Of a stretch of 64,000 bases of DNA, positions 38,414-45,634 are shown piece after piece. This stretch comes from Pseudoduganella violaceinigra DSM 15887 (lineage in GTDB: Bacteria; Pseudomonadota; Gammaproteobacteria; Burkholderiales; Burkholderiaceae_D). Under the pieces are notes generated by a model. It saw only the letters and a program-made list of their open reading frames with translations. It did no database searches and had not been told where the DNA came from. The translations under genes and the position numbers were made by a program. The number at the start of each line of letters is the position of its first letter. The first letter of the stretch is position 1. Location: positions 4,713 to 68,712 of the forward strand of contig NZ_KE384362.1 in NCBI RefSeq assembly GCF_000425385.1. The letters run 5' to 3'.

Positions 38414-39688
38414 CTACATGCTCGTCGGGAAACGCAGCAGGAGCGAGACATCCGGCGTATCGCGCGTCAGCCCCGCGCCCACCGAAATATTGACGGTCTT
38501 TTTGGGATCGAGCCGGTAGGAAAAACCGAGCAGCAGCGTCCCCAGTTGCGTCCGCACCGAACCGGGCGCCGGCACGCCATTTTGCCGGGTCCGGGCGATC
38601 GAACTGTGGTCATAGCCAAAGCTGATGGACGCCTTTTCGTTCAAGGCCAGGCCCACACCAAAGTTAAAGCCAAGAACAGCGCCCGGCTTGACCGTCCCCA
38701 GCGGCTCCCACTCCCCGTCCAGCACACGCCGCCTGATTCCCTTGCGCTGGAAGTTGTGCAGGTAGCTGGCGCTGCCGAACAGGACAGCCGGATCGCTGGG
38801 GTAGAGCCAGGTCAGGCTCGGTTGCAGGGCGTAGAAGCCCGAACCGGTCGGCAGTTCCTGCGGCAGCCCCGTGCCGCTGGCGTTTTCGCCGACGCAGCGG
38901 CGTACGCAATCGGTGACGACTTCAAACGGATCGCGCCCGGTGCGCGTCTTGAAGCGCAGGCCGGCCACATAGTATGGCTTGTCGGCGCCGCCGTCATTGA
39001 GCTGGTGGCGCAGCGACAGTTCGACGTCGCCGATGGCATGGCCGCTGACATCAAACACCCGTTCCACCGCCGTGCCGGTAAAAAGTTCCCGGCTCACGGT
39101 GGAATCGGAGCGGTAAATATACGGCAGGCGCATTTCGAGTTCGGTGCGGTTGCTCAGGCCATAGCGCCCGCTCAAGGTCGCGGTGCTGGTATTGCGCTTC
39201 ACTTCCCGCACGTCGATCAGGCCAACCAGCAAGGCCGGGATGATGGTGTAGCCGACCAGGGCGACCCGGTTGCTGGACGAATAGCCGAACTGGAACGAGG
39301 GTTCCAGCACCAGCTTGCCATGCGCCGTCAGCACGCCGGGGCTCTCGAATATCGGTGCCACCTCGGGCGGTTTGAGATCGCGTTTGGGCGCCTGGCCCAC
39401 GGCAAGCGCGGGCTCGGTCGCCGCGCCGGGCGGCATAGGAAGCTGCGGTTGCGGCTGGCTTTGCACAGCCCCCGCCCCGGCCGCGCCCGCACCGCGGGCG
39501 GATGCCAGCTTTTCCTCAGCCACCTGGCGCCGCAGGTCTTCCAGCAGCGCGCGCTGTTCCAGCAAAGCGCGCTTCAATTCAGCCAGTTCGGCCGCCAGTT
39601 CCGCATTGCTGCGTTCCTGCGGCTGCTGGGCCAAAGCCGACTGGCTTGCCAGGACCAGCATGCCGGCCGCGAATGTCTTGGAAAGCAT
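38414..39688 (-). CDS. outer-membrane beta-barrel protein with N-terminal coiled coil (FapF-like)
   Basis: 424 residues. Signal peptide to about residue 20, then a heptad-rich coiled coil at about 25-65 (ELAAELAELKRALLEQRALL), a Pro/Ala/Gly-rich linker, and from about residue 125 a region of alternating amphipathic strands (FQFGYSSSNRVALVGYTI, SISFGYDHSSIARTR, LLGFSYRLD) typical of a 12-16-strand barrel. Periplasmic coiled coil plus barrel is the layout of FapF, the trimeric amyloid-secretion pore of Pseudomonas. AGGAGG precedes the ATG and the stop of the upstream gene is nine bases away, so it closes the five-gene operon. Secretion of the Gly-rich protein is the likely job; sequence homology to FapF itself is not claimed. 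Confidence 0.72.
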   Translation of the reverse strand: MLSKTFAAGMLVLASQSALAQQPQERSNAELAAELAELKRALLEQRALLEDLRRQVAEEKLASARGAGAAGAGAVQSQPQPQLPMPPGAATEPALAVGQAPKRDLKPPEVAPIFESPGVLTAHGKLVLEPSFQFGYSSSNRVALVGYTIIPALLVGLIDVREVKRNTSTATLSGRYGLSNRTELEMRLPYIYRSDSTVSRELFTGTAVERVFDVSGHAIGDVELSLRHQLNDGGADKPYYVAGLRFKTRTGRDPFEVVTDCVRRCVGENASGTGLPQELPTGSGFYALQPSLTWLYPSDPAVLFGSASYLHNFQRKGIRRRVLDGEWEPLGTVKPGAVLGFNFGVGLALNEKASISFGYDHSSIARTRQNGVPAPGSVRTQLGTLLLGFSYRLDPKKTVNISVGAGLTRDTPDVSLLLRFPTSM

Positions 39689-39697
39689 GGTTCCCTC

Positions 39698-40108
39698 CTA
39701 GCGTGGCACAACGGCATTCGACAGGGCCTGGCGTACGCTGCCCTCCAGGTTCAGGCTTTTCAGCGTGGACAAGGCATTCACCGTGAGGTCGATCCGCGTC
39801 AGGCTGCGGATCAACTGGCCATTCGCATTGTTCTGGAGCAGCAGCGGCGCCAGTGCGCTGCGGACTGCCGGCGCATCCTGCAGCCGCGCCACGTCAGTCA
39901 GTTCAATATGGGTGCGGGCCACCACCACGCCGTTGACCTCCACCATGCGCTCGACGCCCAGCGCGACCAGCAGGCCATTGCCTGTCTCGAAGCCGCCGCG
40001 CGCAGCGTCCAGGCGCTGCGCCGCCACCGGCGCCCAGCCCTCAGTTGGCTCCTGCGCCTTGGCCGGCATTGCCAGCAAGAGCAACAGAGCGCAGAGCCTT
40101 GGCTGCAT
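39698..40108 (-). CDS. small exported protein with double-glycine motif (amyloid-locus accessory)
   Basis: 136 residues with a signal peptide ending AMPAKA. Near the mature N-terminus is AQRLDAARGGFETGNGL: Gly-Gly at residues 38-39 with Leu at -7, the shape of a C39-peptidase cleavage site. After it come GLLVALGVERMVEVNGVVVA and a C-terminal LSTLKSLNLEGSVRQALSNA. The same RGG layout occurs in the 133-residue protein two genes upstream. AAAGGAG precedes the ATG and the C39 gene ends 11 bases before. It may be an amyloid nucleator or chaperone processed by the C39 enzyme; this is inference. Confidence 0.7.
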   Translation of the reverse strand: MQPRLCALLLLLAMPAKAQEPTEGWAPVAAQRLDAARGGFETGNGLLVALGVERMVEVNGVVVARTHIELTDVARLQDAPAVRSALAPLLLQNNANGQLIRSLTRIDLTVNALSTLKSLNLEGSVRQALSNAVVPR

Positions 40109-40119
40109 CGCACTCTCCT

Positions 40120-40788
40120 TTAAAAGTCGCCAGCGCCCAGCTTTGGCACGGTCACGTTACGCAAGCTGTCGCGCACGATGCCGTCGGCCAGCAAGGCTTG
40201 CGGGGCTACGCGCCAGTCAGCCGCCGCATTGAAGCGCGGCTGCCCGGGCCGGCCATGAATTACGAACAGCAGGCGGTTCTGCCAGATCGCTTCGAATGCA
40301 CTGCGTGCCATAGCGCGTGTGCCGCCGGCCGGGTCGCCCAGCAACACGCGCTGGTCTTGCACACCCTTCACCACCACGAAATGGCGATAGCCGTTGTCGG
40401 CCACCAGCACGATGGCGGGCAAACCGGCCTGCGCCAGCTGGTCGAGCGGCTGCTCGAAGCCGTCTGCCGTGAAACCACGCGTGGCCAGGTAGCGTTTCAT
40501 GTCCAGCAGCGAGAAGCCTTCGCGCCGGATGCGCGGCTGGTCGCCGCGCGCGTACATGTCGCGGAAAATTTCCTGTTCCGTGACAGGCAGCTCATAGTGA
40601 TAGCTGAGCAGGGTCGCCAGCGCGGCCGAGCCGCAGCTGAAGTCGTATTGCTGGCGCACCGTGCTGCGGAAGCGCGCCTCCTTCAGGCTGGTGAGCGGCA
40701 CGACAAAGCTGGCGCCGCCGGCTGAAAAGTCGGCGGCCTGCACGGCAAATGCCGGCAGCATTACCAGAACGCTGATCAGGCTTCTCAT
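40120..40788 (-). CDS. exported C39-family cysteine peptidase (FapD-like)
   Basis: 222 residues from ATG 40788, overlapping the previous stop as ATGA; the longer upstream frame is the antisense-free but unrelated extension of the overlapping gene. Signal peptide MRSLISVLVMLPAFAVQA. The papain-like C39 triad is visible: Gln46/47 and Cys52 in RQQYDFSCGSAALATLL, His136 in YRHFVVVKGV and Asp152 in LLGDPAGG. Unlike bacteriocin exporters it lacks TM and ATPase domains, as FapD does. It sits between two genes whose products carry double-glycine sites, which makes them likely substrates. Confidence 0.85.
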   Translation of the reverse strand: MRSLISVLVMLPAFAVQAADFSAGGASFVVPLTSLKEARFRSTVRQQYDFSCGSAALATLLSYHYELPVTEQEIFRDMYARGDQPRIRREGFSLLDMKRYLATRGFTADGFEQPLDQLAQAGLPAIVLVADNGYRHFVVVKGVQDQRVLLGDPAGGTRAMARSAFEAIWQNRLLFVIHGRPGQPRFNAAADWRVAPQALLADGIVRDSLRNVTVPKLGAGDF

Positions 40789-41186
40789 TTGATTTGCACG
40801 TTGACGATGGTGGCATTCTGGATCAGTACATTGGCGCCCGAATTCTGGATCACCATCGGCAGTCCGGAAGCATTGCTGAAGGCGCCGTCGGTGACGGTAT
40901 TCGATCCCGTGACCACGTTCACGGCGCTGTTGTTGGCCACCGTTCCCGACAGCTTCATATCGCTCCACGGCGAGATGTCGGCACCGCCGCGCATCTGCTC
41001 GAGCCGCTCGTCGCACGCCGGCCGGGAAGCGGCGTCGGACCGCGCCGCATTCGCAGGCGCCGGAACGGCGGCCGCGGTCAGCGGACCCAGCGGCAGCGCC
41101 CCCACCCACGGGGCAGCCGCCGCCAGGCCCGGCGCCAGCGCGGCGCACAGGGCCAGGACTTGCACTGGCCTGCCTAAGCTTCGCAT
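40785..41186 (-). CDS. small exported protein with double-glycine motif and amyloid-like C-terminus
   Basis: 133 residues from ATG 41186 (the frame opens further upstream but inside the previous gene). Signal peptide to about residue 25, Ala/Pro-rich linker, then DERLEQMRGGADIS with Gly-Gly at 67-68, Met at -4 and Leu at -7, matching the C39 double-glycine leader rule. The C-terminal half (TVANNSAVNVVTGSNTVTDG and MVIQNSGANVLIQNATIVNV) is Asn/Val-rich with short beta periodicity, like amyloid minor subunits. The final codons overlap the C39 gene by four bases. It could be a nucleator (FapB-like) or FapE-like fibre component. Confidence 0.75.
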   Translation of the reverse strand: MRSLGRPVQVLALCAALAPGLAAAAPWVGALPLGPLTAAAVPAPANAARSDAASRPACDERLEQMRGGADISPWSDMKLSGTVANNSAVNVVTGSNTVTDGAFSNASGLPMVIQNSGANVLIQNATIVNVQIK

Positions 41187-41199
41187 GATGCGCCGCGCC

Positions 41200-43002
41200 T
41201 CACTTGCCGACAGACAGGTTGGCCTGCACATTCACGCTTTGCTGCACCAGCGAGGACATGCCGCTGTTCTGGCTCACCATCATGATGCCCGCCGCCGACT
41301 GGCCGACACCGCTCATGGTATTGGACATGTCGAAGCTGCCAGCGTTCACGCTATTGGTGCCGCCCGCCCCGCCAGAGCCGCCGCTGCCATTGCCGCCGGT
41401 GGCAGCGCCTGCGGTATTGGTACCGCCATGACCGCCCGCGCCGCCGCTATTGCCGCCGCCGCCCGCGCCGCCCGCGCCGCCGTCGCCAGCGACGGCATTG
41501 CCGTTGGTGGCGGATCCTCCTGTGCCCGAGGCCCCGGAACCATTCCCTCCCGTCGCCGCGCCGCCCGTGCCGCCGCCGGCGCCGCCGCTGGAGCCCGCAG
41601 TATTGCTGGCCATGCCGCTGGCCGCGCCACTGCCGCCGTTGCCGCCCGCAGCCCCCGCGCCGCCGCTACTGGAGCCGCTGCCACCAGCCGCACCACTGCC
41701 ACCCGCGCCGCCGGAACCCGAGGCGCCAGCGCCGCCATTGGCCGCCACGGCGCCGCTGCCGCCGCCGGTACCCGAGGTACTGCTGCCGCCGCTGGCTCCA
41801 TTGCCCGCTGTATTGCTGGCCGCAGCGCCATTGCCGCCCGCCGCGCCGGCACCGCCGCCGCCGCCAGCGCCAGAAGCGCCTGCTCCACCGCTGGTGCCTG
41901 CTCCGGAGCTGGCGGTATTCCCCGAAACGGTCGAGCTGCCGCCGCTGGAAGTGCCCGCCGTCGCAGTACTGTTCTGGTCGCCCATGCCGGGCGTGGTTGC
42001 AGGCGGCGTACCGCCCGTGCCATTGCTGGCGGTATTGCTGGAGCTCGCGCCGCCCGCACTCGATGCCCCGCCGCCCGAACCGGGCGTCGAGCTCGAAGCG
42101 CCCGTCGCCACACTGCCGCTCATGCCGCCCGCACCGCCAGCGCCGGCAGCGCCACCGGAACCGCCCGCGCCACCCATGCCGCCGGCGGCCGCGCCGGTCG
42201 CACCGCCATCACCGCCCCGGGCGCCGGAAGCGGCCCCGGTGGCGCCGCCCGCGCCGCTGCCGGCGCTTCCAACCAATCCACCCGCACCGCCAGCCGCGCC
42301 GCCACCGGCCCCGCCAGCGCCACCGGCACCCGCCAGGATCGCACCACCGGCGCCACCAGCCCCGCCCTCGCCGCCGCGCGCACCATCACCGCCACGCCCG
42401 CTGGCCGCACCGGCCGCAAGACCGCCGGCGCCGCTGGTGCCGCCTGTGCCCGCGCCGGCATTCGCCGCACCGCCGACCCCGCTGCCGCCGTAACCATCGC
42501 CGCCGGTTGCGCTGCCGTTGATCGCCACGCCGCCCGCAGCCCCCGTCGCACCGGCGCCGCCGCTCGACATGCCGCCCGCGCCGCCGGTGCCCGCCGCACT
42601 GCCGCCCAGCGCGCTGCCGGCATTGCCGTTGCCGGCCGCACCGCCGTTGGCATTGCCGCCGTTGCTGGCCACATTGCCGATATTGTTGATCACGTTATTG
42701 GTCACCGTTCCCGTCAAGGTACTGACCGCGGTTGCCGTGGAAGTATTGAACGCGTTGCTCATCGACGCTGTCGCCGTCGCGCCGTTATTGGCGGCCGCCG
42801 CGCCGATCGCGGCGGCGTCGGCGGCGCCGCTGCTATTGTTGTTGGCATTGGCCTGCCTGCTGTCCTGCGTGGCCGTGGAGTTGTCATTGGCCTGCGCGCC
42901 GGGACCGGCCTGGCTCACATTGGGAGTTGGTGGGGGAGTCGTCTGCGCAAATGCACTGCCCATCGCCAGCGCGATGGTTGTTGCAAGCAAAGTTTTCTTC
43001 AT
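41200..43002 (-). CDS. Gly/Ala-rich PE-PGRS-like secreted protein, likely functional-amyloid or matrix subunit
   Basis: 600 residues from ATG 43002 (GAGGA six bases upstream; the frame extends to 43041 without support). Signal peptide MKKTLLATTIALAMGSAFA. Residues about 20-110 are Asn/Gln/Ser/Thr-rich (NDNSTATQDSRQANANNN; TVTNNVINNIGNVASNGG). Residues about 115-545 are hundreds of GGAGG/GASG/GNG repeats resembling mycobacterial PGRS and matrix proteins. The last 50 residues are non-repetitive (SNTMSGVGQSAAGIMMVSQN, then SLVQQSVNVQANLSVG) and probably the conserved secretion or core region. First gene of the operon, directly behind a sigma-54 promoter. The extreme composition also creates long false Pro/Ala frames on both strands. 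Amyloid nature is inferred from context. Confidence 0.85.
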   Translation of the reverse strand: MKKTLLATTIALAMGSAFAQTTPPPTPNVSQAGPGAQANDNSTATQDSRQANANNNSSGAADAAAIGAAAANNGATATASMSNAFNTSTATAVSTLTGTVTNNVINNIGNVASNGGNANGGAAGNGNAGSALGGSAAGTGGAGGMSSGGAGATGAAGGVAINGSATGGDGYGGSGVGGAANAGAGTGGTSGAGGLAAGAASGRGGDGARGGEGGAGGAGGAILAGAGGAGGAGGGAAGGAGGLVGSAGSGAGGATGAASGARGGDGGATGAAAGGMGGAGGSGGAAGAGGAGGMSGSVATGASSSTPGSGGGASSAGGASSSNTASNGTGGTPPATTPGMGDQNSTATAGTSSGGSSTVSGNTASSGAGTSGGAGASGAGGGGGAGAAGGNGAAASNTAGNGASGGSSTSGTGGGSGAVAANGGAGASGSGGAGGSGAAGGSGSSSGGAGAAGGNGGSGAASGMASNTAGSSGGAGGGTGGAATGGNGSGASGTGGSATNGNAVAGDGGAGGAGGGGNSGGAGGHGGTNTAGAATGGNGSGGSGGAGGTNSVNAGSFDMSNTMSGVGQSAAGIMMVSQNSGMSSLVQQSVNVQANLSVGK

Positions 43003-43063
43003 CTCGTCCTCGCTGATGTCGTGTTCTTCAAATGCCCGCATGCATGGGGCCAGAACCGATATC

Positions 43064-43078
43064 GCAAGCTTGATGCCA
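43064..43078 (-). promoter_or_regulatory. sigma-54 (-24/-12) promoter of the amyloid-like operon
   Basis: The minus strand reads TGGCATCAAGCTTGC from 43078 to 43064, against the consensus TGGCAC-N5-TTGC: the GG (-24) and GC (-12) elements are intact with the required ten bases between. Transcription would start near 43052, about 50 bases before the first ATG. The adjacent gene encodes a GAFTGA-type sigma-54 activator, which supports the call. Confidence 0.75.
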
Positions 43079-43153
43079 GCTGCCTTAAGCCATTGAAATT
43101 ACGTGACTTTGCAGTCTTGGCAGCGCAATCGCAAGCTGCCGCGCCAAGTGGAT

Positions 43154-43171
43154 TGTCACGTCGTTGTGACA
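43154..43171. promoter_or_regulatory. inverted repeat 1, likely activator-binding (enhancer) site
   Basis: TGTCAC-N6-GTGACA, perfect six-base arms, centred about 110 bases upstream of the predicted sigma-54 start. A second copy lies 72 bases further upstream, close to seven helical turns, so both would face the same side of the helix. That is typical spacing for a sigma-54 enhancer-binding protein. Confidence 0.6.
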
Positions 43172-43225
43172 CGCGCTAGCGTTGCGATAGCTGCGCGCAA
43201 GAGGGAAGCTAGGCATGGATCGCAG

Positions 43226-43243
43226 TGTCACATCGCTGTGACG
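43226..43243. promoter_or_regulatory. inverted repeat 2, likely activator-binding (enhancer) site
   Basis: TGTCAC-N6-GTGACG; the inner part GTCACA-TCGC-TGTGAC is a perfect palindrome. Same half-sites as the copy at 43154-43171. It lies just past the end of the activator gene and about 182 bases upstream of the predicted start site. Confidence 0.58.
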
Positions 43244-43258
43244 CGGCTGTTCGCGCAA

Positions 43259-44602
43259 TCAGCCTTCGCCGCGCCGGGAGGGGCGCTGGATGCCGTGCTT
43301 CGCCATCAGCCGATAGAGCGTCATGCGCGACACGCCGAGGTCGCGCGCCACCGATGTCACGCTGAGGCCAGCGTCAAGCCGCCCTTGCAAGGCCAGCCGT
43401 TCCGCGCCGGCACGGGCACTGTCAAGATCTTCGGCAGTCAAGGTAGCGCCGGCGCCATCGAGTTCCAGGTCCTGCGGCTGGATCAAGGCTCCGTCCGCCA
43501 TCACGGCTGCGCGCCGCACGCGGTTCAGCAGCTCGCGCACATTGCCCGGCCAGTCGTGCGCCCGCAAGGCGCGCAAAGCACTGTTACTGAAGCCGCGCAC
43601 ACCGCGTGCGCGCTCGGTGGCATAACTGTGAAACACTTCCTCGGCCAGCGCCACCACGTCGTCGCGCCGCTCGCGCAAAGCCGGCACCTGCAAGGTCAGC
43701 ACATTCAGGCGATAAAACAGGTCTTCCCGGAAATGGCCCCGTTCGACGGCTTCGGCCAGCTTGACGTGGGAGGCGGCGATCACGCGCACATCGACCGGCA
43801 CGCTGCGGGTACCGCCGACCCGGTAGATCGTCTTCTCCTGCAGGAAGCGCAGCAGATTGGCCTGCAATTCGAGTGGCAGGTCGCCGATCTCGTCGAGGAA
43901 AATGGCGCCGCCGCTGGCCGATTCCACCAGGCCGCATTTACCGGGGCCGGCGCCGGTGAAAGCCCCCTTCTCGTAGCCGAACAGTTCCGACTGCACCAGC
44001 GAAGCCGGAATCGCCCCGCAATTGATGGGAACAAAAGGCCCGTTGGCGCGCCCCGAATGCTCGTGTATCGCGCGCGCCACCAGCTCCTTGCCGGTACCGC
44101 TTTCGCCCCAGATCAACACGGGCGCATCGGCGCCGGCCACTTTCAGAATCTGCTGGCGCAGCAGGCCGATGGCCCGGCTATGCCCCGTCAGCCGCATATC
44201 GCGGCAGGCAGCGGCCAGCGGTGTGCCGTCGCCAAGTGCCGCCAGGCCGAGCGCATGGCCCAGGGTATGGCTGAGACGCCCAGGGTCCAGCGGCCAGGTG
44301 TGGAAATCGACGCAATGCTCATGCACCAGCTGGCGGATCGGCGCGTCTTCCAGCGCCTCGGAACGGAACAGCGCCACCCAGCGCGGCCGGCTGTGGCGGC
44401 GCAAGAAATGGTCGAGCTCGCCGAACGGCTGGTGCCAGCCATCCAATAGCAAAAGTCCAACAGGAAAGTGCTGTTCACGCAGGCAGGCGGCGGCCTCATC
44501 CATCCCGGCCACCAGGCAAACATCGAAAGTCTGGACGGCAGCAAGCAACTCCGCCGGCAACGCCGCCGTTGTGGCAGCGACGCACAAGACCTGTCTTGTC
44601 AT
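43259..44602 (-). CDS. sigma-54-dependent activator, VpsR/BerB-like
   Basis: 447 residues from ATG 44602 (AAGGGTGA upstream). Residues 1-120 form a degenerate receiver-like domain with LLLLDGWHQPFGELDHFL and VDFHTWPLDPGRLSHTLGHA, as in VpsR. The AAA+ domain (about 135-365) has Walker A GESGTGKE, the sigma-54 contact loop GAFTGAGPGK, Walker B GGAIFLDEIGDL and an arginine-finger region REDLFYRLNV. A Fis-type HTH ends the protein (SVTSVARDLGVSRMTLYRLM). VpsR-type proteins respond to c-di-GMP and control matrix genes. It is transcribed toward the amyloid-like operon with two inverted repeats and a -24/-12 promoter between, so it almost certainly activates that operon. Confidence 0.92.
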   Translation of the reverse strand: MTRQVLCVAATTAALPAELLAAVQTFDVCLVAGMDEAAACLREQHFPVGLLLLDGWHQPFGELDHFLRRHSRPRWVALFRSEALEDAPIRQLVHEHCVDFHTWPLDPGRLSHTLGHALGLAALGDGTPLAAACRDMRLTGHSRAIGLLRQQILKVAGADAPVLIWGESGTGKELVARAIHEHSGRANGPFVPINCGAIPASLVQSELFGYEKGAFTGAGPGKCGLVESASGGAIFLDEIGDLPLELQANLLRFLQEKTIYRVGGTRSVPVDVRVIAASHVKLAEAVERGHFREDLFYRLNVLTLQVPALRERRDDVVALAEEVFHSYATERARGVRGFSNSALRALRAHDWPGNVRELLNRVRRAAVMADGALIQPQDLELDGAGATLTAEDLDSARAGAERLALQGRLDAGLSVTSVARDLGVSRMTLYRLMAKHGIQRPSRRGEG

Positions 44603-44667
44603 AAATTCACCCTTGCTGCCCCGGCGACTGGCGGGATAGAATACCGCCGCACAAATTTTCAGCACCA

Positions 44668-44682
44668 AGAGTTACAAACTCT
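44668..44682. promoter_or_regulatory. 15-base palindrome between divergent starts
   Basis: AGAGTT-ACA-AACTCT is a perfect dyad in the 110-base gap between the divergent activator and acyltransferase genes. It could be an operator; no regulator is assigned. Confidence 0.3.
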
Positions 44683-44712
44683 CAACGGTGACAATAAAAC
44701 AATGGGGTAGGA

Positions 44713-45315
44713 ATGGATCAATATAAGCTAGAGGCGGACAAACTGCCAACACTAAAGCAGCGCCTCGCTTTACGTACAATGAACGCGTTCGGCTGGAATA
44801 TGAAGTTCAAGCCGCTGCCGGAACCGCGTGGCATTGCCGTGGTGTATCCGCACACCTCGAACTGGGATTTCGTGATCGGCGTACTCGGCAAGTGGGCCCT
44901 GAACCTGCCCTTCCGCTGGCTGGCCAAGGACAGCCTGTTCAAGATCCCGCTGGTGGGCCGCTGGTTCTATTACATGGGCGGCGCCCCGGTCAACCGCAGC
45001 GCGCCGCAGGGCCTGATCCAGAGCCAGGCCGAGGCCATGCACAAGGAAGACTGGTACTGGGTCGGCATCACGCCGGAAGGCACGCGCGCCTACAAGCCTT
45101 ACTGGAAGAGCGGCTTCTACCAGCTCGCCATGGCCGCCAAGGTGCCGCTGGTCCTGGTGTATATCGACTTCCCGAACAAGACGCTGGGCATGACCGAGCA
45201 TATCTGGCTGACCGGCGACGAAGAAACCGACATGGCCGCCATCCGCGCCGGCTTTGATGGCCACCTGGGCAAGCACCCGGAGCTGATGGCCCCTATCGTC
45301 TTGCGCCAGCGCTGA
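44713..45315 (+). CDS. 1-acyl-glycerol-phosphate acyltransferase-like protein (PlsC/LPLAT family)
   Basis: 200 residues. The acyltransferase motif I appears as HTSNWD (H-x4-D) near residue 46, motif II around WLAKDSLFKIPLVGRWF and motif III as GITPEGTRAYKPYWKSGFY. Members acylate lysophospholipids or related alcohols at the inner membrane face. It is shorter than PlsC and closest to the stand-alone LPLAT proteins. GGGGTAGGA precedes the ATG. Its 3' end overlaps the convergent urease-beta-like gene by 23 bases. Confidence 0.88.
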   Translation: MDQYKLEADKLPTLKQRLALRTMNAFGWNMKFKPLPEPRGIAVVYPHTSNWDFVIGVLGKWALNLPFRWLAKDSLFKIPLVGRWFYYMGGAPVNRSAPQGLIQSQAEAMHKEDWYWVGITPEGTRAYKPYWKSGFYQLAMAAKVPLVLVYIDFPNKTLGMTEHIWLTGDEETDMAAIRAGFDGHLGKHPELMAPIVLRQR

Positions 45316-45541
45316 AGCCGGCCACCTCCACATCCCCTTCCAGGCGCACCAGCGTGACGGTCTGCGCCTTGTTCGGCTCGAAGCGCAGCGCCGTTCCCGG
45401 CGCGATATCGAGCCGCATACCATACGCCTTCCAGCGCTCGAACTGCAGCGCCGAATCGACTTCGAAAAAGTGGAACTGGGAGCCGACCTGGATAGGACGG
45501 TTCCCTTGGTTGGTTACGGTAAGCGTAGTGCGATCTGTCAT
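45293..45541 (-). CDS. orphan urease beta-subunit-like protein
   Basis: About 82 residues from ATG 45541 (TAGG four bases upstream); a longer frame to 45592 or 45634 adds residues unlike the family. LTVTNQGNRPIQVGSQFHFF and YGMRLDIAPGTALRFEP are near-exact UreB signatures, ending VRLEGDVEVAGF. UreB is the structural beta chain of urease; here no ureA, ureC or accessory gene is present within at least 18 kb on either side. It may be a relic or a protein reusing the small beta-sandwich. Confidence 0.82.
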   Translation of the reverse strand: MTDRTTLTVTNQGNRPIQVGSQFHFFEVDSALQFERWKAYGMRLDIAPGTALRFEPNKAQTVTLVRLEGDVEVAGFSAGARR

Positions 45542-45634
45542 ATGACCTATATCTGCAAGACCCATGCCAGTAATTTCAAGTGATTCTCTCATCTTTTTTG
45601 CACCAGCATAAAGCATTGCACCACGCCGGTGCAC

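Noticed and set aside
41450..42493. Proline-rich plus-strand frame of 347 residues
   Set aside because: Produced by reading the GGC/GCC repeats of the Gly/Ala-rich protein on the other strand; no signal peptide, SD or family.
41345..42700. CRISPR-like or tandem-repeat array in the GC-rich repeat zone
   Set aside because: Repeats are short, coding and in phase with one Gly/Ala-rich protein; there are no equal-length spacers.
43118..43133. Plus-strand TGGCAGCGCAATCGC as a second sigma-54 promoter
   Set aside because: Spacing fits, but no gene follows on the plus strand; it would run antisense into the activator gene. Kept only as a curiosity.
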